In this document: positions 61,805 to 64,000 of the stretch, piece by piece
How the letters are laid out: every line of letters starts with the position of its first letter
Numbering within the stretch: position 1 is the stretch's first letter
NCBI RefSeq assembly: GCF_009765375.1
Contig: NZ_VTOK01000008.1
Location: 128,982 to 192,981, forward strand
DNA: 64,000 nt
Origin: Alteribacillus sp. YIM 98480
Lineage (GTDB): Bacteria > Bacillota > Bacilli > Bacillales > Marinococcaceae
Direction: 5' to 3'
Program-made: the position numbers and the translations under genes
The notes under the pieces: generated by a model
What the model saw: the letters and a program-made list of their open reading frames with translations, nothing else
What the model was told of the DNA's origin: nothing
Databases searched by the model: none

Positions 61805-62632
61805 ATGATAAAAAAACAAACTGCAGCAGGGCTTCTTTCCTTTTTATTGATTTCTTCGGGTTGTTCCACGTACGGAATGAACCGCCACCTTGCAGAAGAA
61901 GAAGCGATAGATACCGATAAATATGCTTATCAAGATGAAAATTTTACTTACAATGAAGAAACACTGCAGGAACTTGCTGATCGTTTTCGGCTTGAAGACC
62001 TTTCTACAAGCAACATAAACAGCATTATGGAAGATGAAATAAAACGCGGTAATTATAATGAAATCATTATTTATTTACGTGAACTACAGGCGGAGGAAGA
62101 AGAGGAAGCTGCTCCCTTTTCACGCCGGTACACAGAGGCGTTAGAAGCCCATGTTCAGCGTTCCAATGAACCTTCCCAGGCTTTAGTAGAAGATGTTGTT
62201 GCCATGATGGAACAGCAGTACCAGCTTGACCCGGAAAGTGAAGAAAATACAATCGATTATGCCAAGCTTCTAATAGACTCTGACTATGATATCGAAAAAG
62301 GAGCGGAGCTGCTGTTCGATTTGGAAGAAAAGAAAGAAAATAACGGAGAACAGCCAGGGCGGGATTTGTTGTTAGCCTTAGCCCAAGCTTATTTTGCTGT
62401 TGGAGATTATAATAATAGTTTAAATCGTTACGATACCCTTACAGCGCTTGATGCGGAAGATCCCACTCATTTTTATCGAATGAGCGAAGTGTATGCAGCA
62501 ATGGACAACACAGAGGGTGAAAAAGATGCGCTTACAGAAGCATTTGAACCGACGTCCGACTTTTTAAACCGTTACGGAGATGAAAGCTATAATCTTTACA
62601 AAGACTACTTAAATGCTTCAATGGAAGAATAA
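61805..62632 (+). CDS. TPR-containing lipoprotein
   Basis: This 275-residue protein has a lipoprotein signal with lipobox ISSGC, then helical repeats of tetratricopeptide type; the clearest unit is LLLALAQAYFAVGDYNNSLNRYD (about 190-212) followed by FYRMSEVYAAMDNTEGEKDAL. The rest is acidic. ACAGGTGATAG precedes the ATG. It is the only plus-strand gene among SLH genes and may scaffold surface proteins; its partner is unknown. Confidence 0.8.
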   Translation: MIKKQTAAGLLSFLLISSGCSTYGMNRHLAEEEAIDTDKYAYQDENFTYNEETLQELADRFRLEDLSTSNINSIMEDEIKRGNYNEIIIYLRELQAEEEEEAAPFSRRYTEALEAHVQRSNEPSQALVEDVVAMMEQQYQLDPESEENTIDYAKLLIDSDYDIEKGAELLFDLEEKKENNGEQPGRDLLLALAQAYFAVGDYNNSLNRYDTLTALDAEDPTHFYRMSEVYAAMDNTEGEKDALTEAFEPTSDFLNRYGDESYNLYKDYLNASMEE

Positions 62633-62693
62633 GCTCAAAAAATCCAAACATTTGTTTAACGTCTCATCTGATTCTACTTACTGACTGCATAAT

Positions 62694-62726
62694 AAAGCGG
62701 CCTGCCATAACCGGCGGCCGCTTTTT
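62694..62726. terminator. bidirectional terminator
   Basis: AAAGCGGCC (62694-62702) pairs with GGCCGCTTT (62716-62724), with T-runs on both sides, between converging genes. Confidence 0.85.
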
Positions 62727-62736
62727 ATACATTGTT

Positions 62737-64000
62737 TTACTCTTCCATCATCATCGCACGTTGCAGAAACAAAGCAAATTGAGAACGTGTTACATCTTCC
62801 CCGGGACGATATGGATCCTGATTGGTTAAACCACTCTGATACAATGTATTGATCGCATTATAATTCCAAAAATCTAAAGGCACATCTTCAAATTCATGGG
62901 CTTTTGGATTAGCTGGGAGCTTGGCTTCAAAAGCAGCAGTCAGCACAGAAGCCATTTGTGCTCTTGTCATGTTTTCATTCGGACGGATGTTTTCGCCGCT
63001 TCCTGTCATAAAGCCATAGTATTCAACGGTTTTCATCGCCTTATATCCTAAATCATCCTTATTCATATCTGCTGCTTTCAACTCATAATCCTCAGGAGCT
63101 TCAAGACCAAGTGCTTTAGACAGCATCGAAGCAGCGTGTCTTCTATAAATAGGTTCATTTGGCCGGAACGTTCCATCAGGATACCCGCTGATTATATCTC
63201 GAATCTCTAAAAATCCCACAGCTTCTGTAAGCTCTTGTCTGCGAATATCAGAAAATGCAGTCACCGTTCCTTCACGGACATAAGTGCTTGCCATATAACC
63301 GTTTATATCAGCATAGTAAAGTGGATAAAAGCCAAAATGATTGGCAATGTTATTATCATGTTCAAGCGGCCCTTCTACAGTAAGAGGTGTATACAATGCC
63401 ACATCCCCTACTTGCCGTGAAGAAACAGCCGGCTCTTCCCGGAAACTAATGGCAGAAACATCTTCACTGTAACTGTAAACATTGTCCCCTTCTTCAAACA
63501 TTTGCAGAGAGCGAGTGGTTTGTTCGGTTGTTATGTTCAATTGATCCTCCGAAAATCTCATCCTATTTCCATCATCACTGTATTGAGCCTCAAATTCCGG
63601 CAAGTCAAAATCTGTCTCTAATAAATTGTTATCTGCCAACGATTCATACAGATCATCTTGGTATGTATGGTCATTTTCCTCTGGGTCGTTGCGGCGGTCT
63701 AATCCATTGTACGCTAGAACGGCAAAATACCAATTTTCAAGGATTTCTCTGTCGCCATCATTTACTTGAGGAATAATATTGCCAGACCATTCGAATTTTT
63801 CATTAAGGAGGTCTGCACCGATTTCAATGTTATATGCCGTGTCTTTTTCAAGCCTTTCTCGATCAACCTGTCGATCTTCTAGGTCGTCCTCATTCAACGT
63901 TACCTGCATCATGCCAATACCGCCGTCCTCATTTTCGTTTCGAATCGTATTTCCTTCGTCGTCAAATTGGCGCATGGCGGTTTCCTCAAACGCTATTGCT
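62737..64000 (-). CDS. SLH protein with lytic-transglycosylase-like domain (5' end beyond window)
   Basis: At least 420 residues; the reading frame continues without a stop past 63975 to the window edge (AIAFEETAMRQF), so the start lies outside. FEET resembles the catalytic Glu-Thr/Ser of SLT transglycosylases, followed by DGGIGMMQVTL and YNIEIGADLLNEKF and NWYFAVLAYNG, the other SLT motifs. A middle SH3-like region (about 150-240) precedes three SLH domains (SGYPDGTFRPNEPIYRRHA, TGSGENIRPNENMTRAQ, YRPGEDVTRSQ). A signal peptide presumably lies off the window. It probably cuts glycan strands while bound to wall polysaccharide. Confidence 0.85.
   Translation of the reverse strand, partial: AIAFEETAMRQFDDEGNTIRNENEDGGIGMMQVTLNEDDLEDRQVDRERLEKDTAYNIEIGADLLNEKFEWSGNIIPQVNDGDREILENWYFAVLAYNGLDRRNDPEENDHTYQDDLYESLADNNLLETDFDLPEFEAQYSDDGNRMRFSEDQLNITTEQTTRSLQMFEEGDNVYSYSEDVSAISFREEPAVSSRQVGDVALYTPLTVEGPLEHDNNIANHFGFYPLYYADINGYMASTYVREGTVTAFSDIRRQELTEAVGFLEIRDIISGYPDGTFRPNEPIYRRHAASMLSKALGLEAPEDYELKAADMNKDDLGYKAMKTVEYYGFMTGSGENIRPNENMTRAQMASVLTAAFEAKLPANPKAHEFEDVPLDFWNYNAINTLYQSGLTNQDPYRPGEDVTRSQFALFLQRAMMMEE

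Overview
The window comes from a Bacillaceae chromosome, probably a moderately halophilic or alkaliphilic genus. I infer the family from gene order: degS-degU, degV, comFA-comFC, yvyF-flgM-flgN-flgK-flgL-yviE-fliW-csrA-hag and the yvyE / LCP / tagO neighbourhood all follow the Bacillus subtilis arrangement. Acidic secreted proteins, TRAP transporters and many S-layer-homology (SLH) proteins suggest a salt-adapted relative. The genus cannot be fixed from sequence alone. No rRNA, tRNA, CRISPR array or insertion sequence was seen.

Region 1 (1-9.9 kb, all minus strand) is a catabolic regulon. It has a LacI-type repressor, a TRAP transporter (DctP, DctQ, DctM), an Ldh2-type dehydrogenase, an iron alcohol dehydrogenase, an aldehyde dehydrogenase, an RraA-type lyase/aldolase and a D-2-hydroxyacid dehydrogenase. 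Near-identical palindromes (core AAACCGGTTT) lie upstream of lacI and between the aldehyde dehydrogenase and RraA genes. The substrate is probably an unidentified hydroxy-acid.

Region 2 (10.2-23.3 kb) is the late flagellar and competence block. The flagellin gene has a sigma-D-type promoter and a CsrA-type GGA hairpin in its leader, and csrA and fliW lie nearby. A frameshifted flagellin tail sits downstream of hag. A comK-like gene and an orphan LuxR-type regulator with a degenerate receiver lie between csrA and hag. comFA and comFC are adjacent, with no comFB.

Region 3 (23.9-31.5 kb) is a second TRAP catabolic cluster: quinone-oxidoreductase-like MDR protein, DctM, DctQ, DctP, two SDRs, a nitrilase-family amidase and a divergent IclR regulator. 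It sits between degV and degU, which are adjacent in B. subtilis.

Region 4 (32.4-47.9 kb) holds degU, degS, yvyE, an LCP (wall-polymer ligase) gene and tagO. The LCP-tagO interval contains a small sugar/inositol-type cluster (Gfo/Idh/MocA, IolE-like isomerase, AraC regulator) and an ABC exporter operon trailed by several tiny membrane-protein genes. A lytA/lytB-like pair (small acidic secreted protein plus SpoIID/LytB-domain protein) follows tagO. Copies of an intergenic repeat occur at about 32.1, 36.8 and 44.6 kb.

Region 5 (48-64 kb) is a cell-surface block: UDP-glucose dehydrogenase, a MurJ/Wzx-type flippase, an Alg13/Alg14-like split glycosyltransferase, a GT4 glycosyltransferase, an O-antigen-polymerase-like protein and CsaB pyruvyltransferase. 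With these are four SLH proteins: a lipoprotein, a CAP protein, an amidase with SH3 domains, and a lytic-transglycosylase-like protein cut by the window edge. CsaB-type pyruvylation of wall polysaccharide is the known ligand-maker for SLH domains, so this block probably makes both the anchor and the anchored proteins. A striking 42-bp tandem repeat encodes a 229-residue charged protein beside csaB, and a 600-bp intergenic stretch carries periodic TTATGCAC motifs.
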